A DNA stretch of 34,057 nt from a virus: positions 1 to 34,057 of the IMG/VR virus record IMGVR_UViG_3300023179_000300; one strand, 5' to 3'. Shown here piece by piece: positions 32,930 to 34,057 of this stretch. Both the position numbers and the translations under genes were made by a program. The notes below the pieces were generated by a model. The model did no database searches, had not been told where the DNA came from, and saw nothing but the letters and a program-made list of their open reading frames with translations. Positions within the stretch are counted from its first letter, which is position 1. Each line of letters starts with the position of its first letter.

Positions 32930-32938
32930 TATAAATAT
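32930..32938 (-). promoter_or_regulatory. Putative late promoter (ATATTTATA) before the APAPDT-repeat gene
   Basis: The coding strand reads ATATATTTATATTAAAATTGG, 20 bases before the ATG at 32910 and next to the stop of the nucleotidyltransferase-like gene. It carries the full ATATTTATATTAAAA form and could drive the genes through the terminase. Confidence 0.6.
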
Positions 32939-32939
32939 A

Positions 32940-34057
32940 TCAACGCGCATATTTCAATACTCCTAGTATTTGATTAACTGGTGCAAATGCTCCTGTAAGT
33001 TTATATGTATTACCTCGATATGTAAATACTACTCCTTCGGTTGGAACTATTGCATCAAATCCTCCTAATCGATCAATTCGTTTAAGTTCTAATTCCAATT
33101 TAGAAATTGTAGCAGGATTTGGATTATTTTGTAATTCTTGAATAAGTTCAGCCAATTCAGATTTAATTTGTTGTACCGTTTTAGATGGATTTGCTGCTAA
33201 GAAATTTTCTGCATTTTTTAATGCTACTGCACCTAACCGTAAGAATAAAGTTTCAAACGGTTCCATGTTTTGTTTGTAATATTGTTTAAATTCATTTTTA
33301 TCAAATTCCATTACCCAGTTTAAAAATTCTGGATTTGCAATTTGTTTTTTAAGTGATGTCATGCTTTCTGATTTATCAAAAAATGCCCAACGATATATTA
33401 AAGCATTTAATACGGCGTCTGGAATTTCGTATCCCATTTTTTGAGCTTGTGTTTTAATAACATCACGCCACCAAGCACGATGATATTCAGTAACACGGTC
33501 CGTATCTTTTAATCCGTAACGATTTTGTAATTGTGCAATTTCATTAAAAAATGCTGCTTGCTGATCTTCAAAATCAGATATTCGTCCTATTTTGATTCGT
33601 TGCGGCGGAATAAATGAAAATGTTTTTTGAAGATGAGCATTAGCATCTTGTATGATGCCTTGCAATGTAGCTCCACCCGTTAAATCAGTTTCAATTTGAT
33701 TGCCTTGTTCATCATATTCTATTAAGTTATGAAACTGTAATACGGCAACTTCATATGCAATAACATTACGCGTTGCTGGATAAATAATTTCCATGTTGGC
33801 AAATACTCGACCATTTTTAAAAATTTGATTGAGTTGATCTTGTGAAATTTGTCCAAATGCTTCTGCTAAATCTTCTGCTGCATTTCCAAATGCATCTGAT
33901 ATTGGCCCTCGACCTCCAAATTTATCTTGCAATTCTTGTACCGACATTGGATTAACTACAGTACCTTTATTACGAGCAAAACCAATTTGTCCGTTTTTCC
34001 AAGTAACTTGAATGTTTTGCCCATCAGTTTTTTCGGTTACTGCTTGTTCAATATCTA
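32940..34057 (-). CDS. Nucleotidyltransferase-like protein with a KxDG motif (RNA/DNA ligase fold), 5' end outside the window
   Basis: The frame is open without interruption to the right edge, so the Met at 33947 is internal and the gene starts beyond 34057. At 34020-34031 it encodes KTDG, in the context VTEKTDGQNIQVTWKNGQIG followed by FARNKG. KxDG is motif I of covalent nucleotidyltransferases, its lysine carrying AMP or GMP. Further along, FANMEIIYP could be motif III and TEGVVFTYRGNTYKLTG motifs IV and V, near the C-terminus. This order fits an ATP-dependent RNA/DNA-ligase-like core. Related proteins with KWDGAPA-type motifs are, as I recall, common but uncharacterised in marine T4-like phages. 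A large helical insert (about 33300-33650) lies between motifs III and IV. Activity is not shown. Confidence 0.75.
   Translation of the reverse strand, partial: DIEQAVTEKTDGQNIQVTWKNGQIGFARNKGTVVNPMSVQELQDKFGGRGPISDAFGNAAEDLAEAFGQISQDQLNQIFKNGRVFANMEIIYPATRNVIAYEVAVLQFHNLIEYDEQGNQIETDLTGGATLQGIIQDANAHLQKTFSFIPPQRIKIGRISDFEDQQAAFFNEIAQLQNRYGLKDTDRVTEYHRAWWRDVIKTQAQKMGYEIPDAVLNALIYRWAFFDKSESMTSLKKQIANPEFLNWVMEFDKNEFKQYYKQNMEPFETLFLRLGAVALKNAENFLAANPSKTVQQIKSELAELIQELQNNPNPATISKLELELKRIDRLGGFDAIVPTEGVVFTYRGNTYKLTGAFAPVNQILGVLKYAR

Noticed and set aside
8994-32938. Plus-strand reading of the motif as TATAAATA, the T4 late promoter, firing rightward
   Set aside because: It would transcribe every gene antisense. 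The copies have constant placement relative to minus-strand start codons, ribosome sites and terminators, so the minus-strand reading is preferred.
33945-33947. Internal ATG at 33947 as the true start of the nucleotidyltransferase-like gene
   Set aside because: The frame is open to the edge of the window, and the upstream part encodes the KTDG motif. No Shine-Dalgarno sequence precedes this ATG.

Overview
The window is one strand of a tailed-phage genome. It holds the head, neck, tail and baseplate module of a contractile-tailed (myovirus) phage distantly related to T4. Every gene I can support lies on the minus strand, so transcription runs from position 34057 towards 1. The DNA is AT-rich and densely packed: most junctions are ATGA, TAATG or TAATATG overlaps or near-overlaps, and no gap without a gene exceeds about 190 bases. 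There is no tRNA, integrase, lysogeny gene or CRISPR array. The host cannot be read directly. Three features lean towards Bacteroidota, perhaps Flavobacteriia: a signal peptide ending in FAFTQ, SASYA-type fibre repeats, and a bS21 with a tyrosine near its C-terminus. This is inference.

Layout in transcription order. (1) 34057-30601: a nucleotidyltransferase-like protein with a KxDG motif (5' end outside the window), a protein with a perfect APAPDT repeat, a Cys-rich protein, and two small membrane or exported proteins that could be a spanin-like pair. (2) 30596-20819, DNA packaging and head: large terminase (gp17-like), portal (gp20-like), two unrecognised proteins, prohead protease (gp21-like), two more unrecognised proteins, a phage-encoded ribosomal protein bS21, the scaffold (gp22-like) and the major capsid protein (gp23-like). 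(3) 20710-16745: a small unrecognised protein, a PhoH-like ATPase and neck or tail-completion proteins (gp13-, gp14- and gp15-like). (4) 16748-11622: host-recognition cassette with an SASYA-repeat fibre carrying a C1q/TNF-like domain, a 14-repeat protein best read as two seven-bladed beta-propellers, and two small proteins. (5) 11571-1: tail sheath (gp18-like), tail tube (gp19-like), a gp26-like protein with an overlapping out-of-frame extension, tape measure, a baseplate tube-cap protein with nine 31-residue N-terminal repeats, a gp53/LysM-like wedge protein, the hub (gp27-like), a conserved-looking unknown, and an unknown cut by the left edge.

Regulation visible in the sequence. The motif ATATTTATA, often extended to ATATTTATATTAAAA, lies 12-28 bases before seven start codons, with near matches before two more genes. 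It is a good candidate late promoter. Intrinsic terminators follow the sheath, tube, capsid and bS21 genes, so the most abundant virion proteins appear to be transcribed as separate units. About half the genes have clear Shine-Dalgarno sequences (AAGGAG, AAAGGA). The bS21 gene has none.

Most notable: the bS21 gene inside the capsid cluster next to genes with strong Shine-Dalgarno sites; a probable programmed frameshift (or homopolymer error) joining the gp26-like protein to its extension; the double beta-propeller; and the repeat-bearing baseplate protein.
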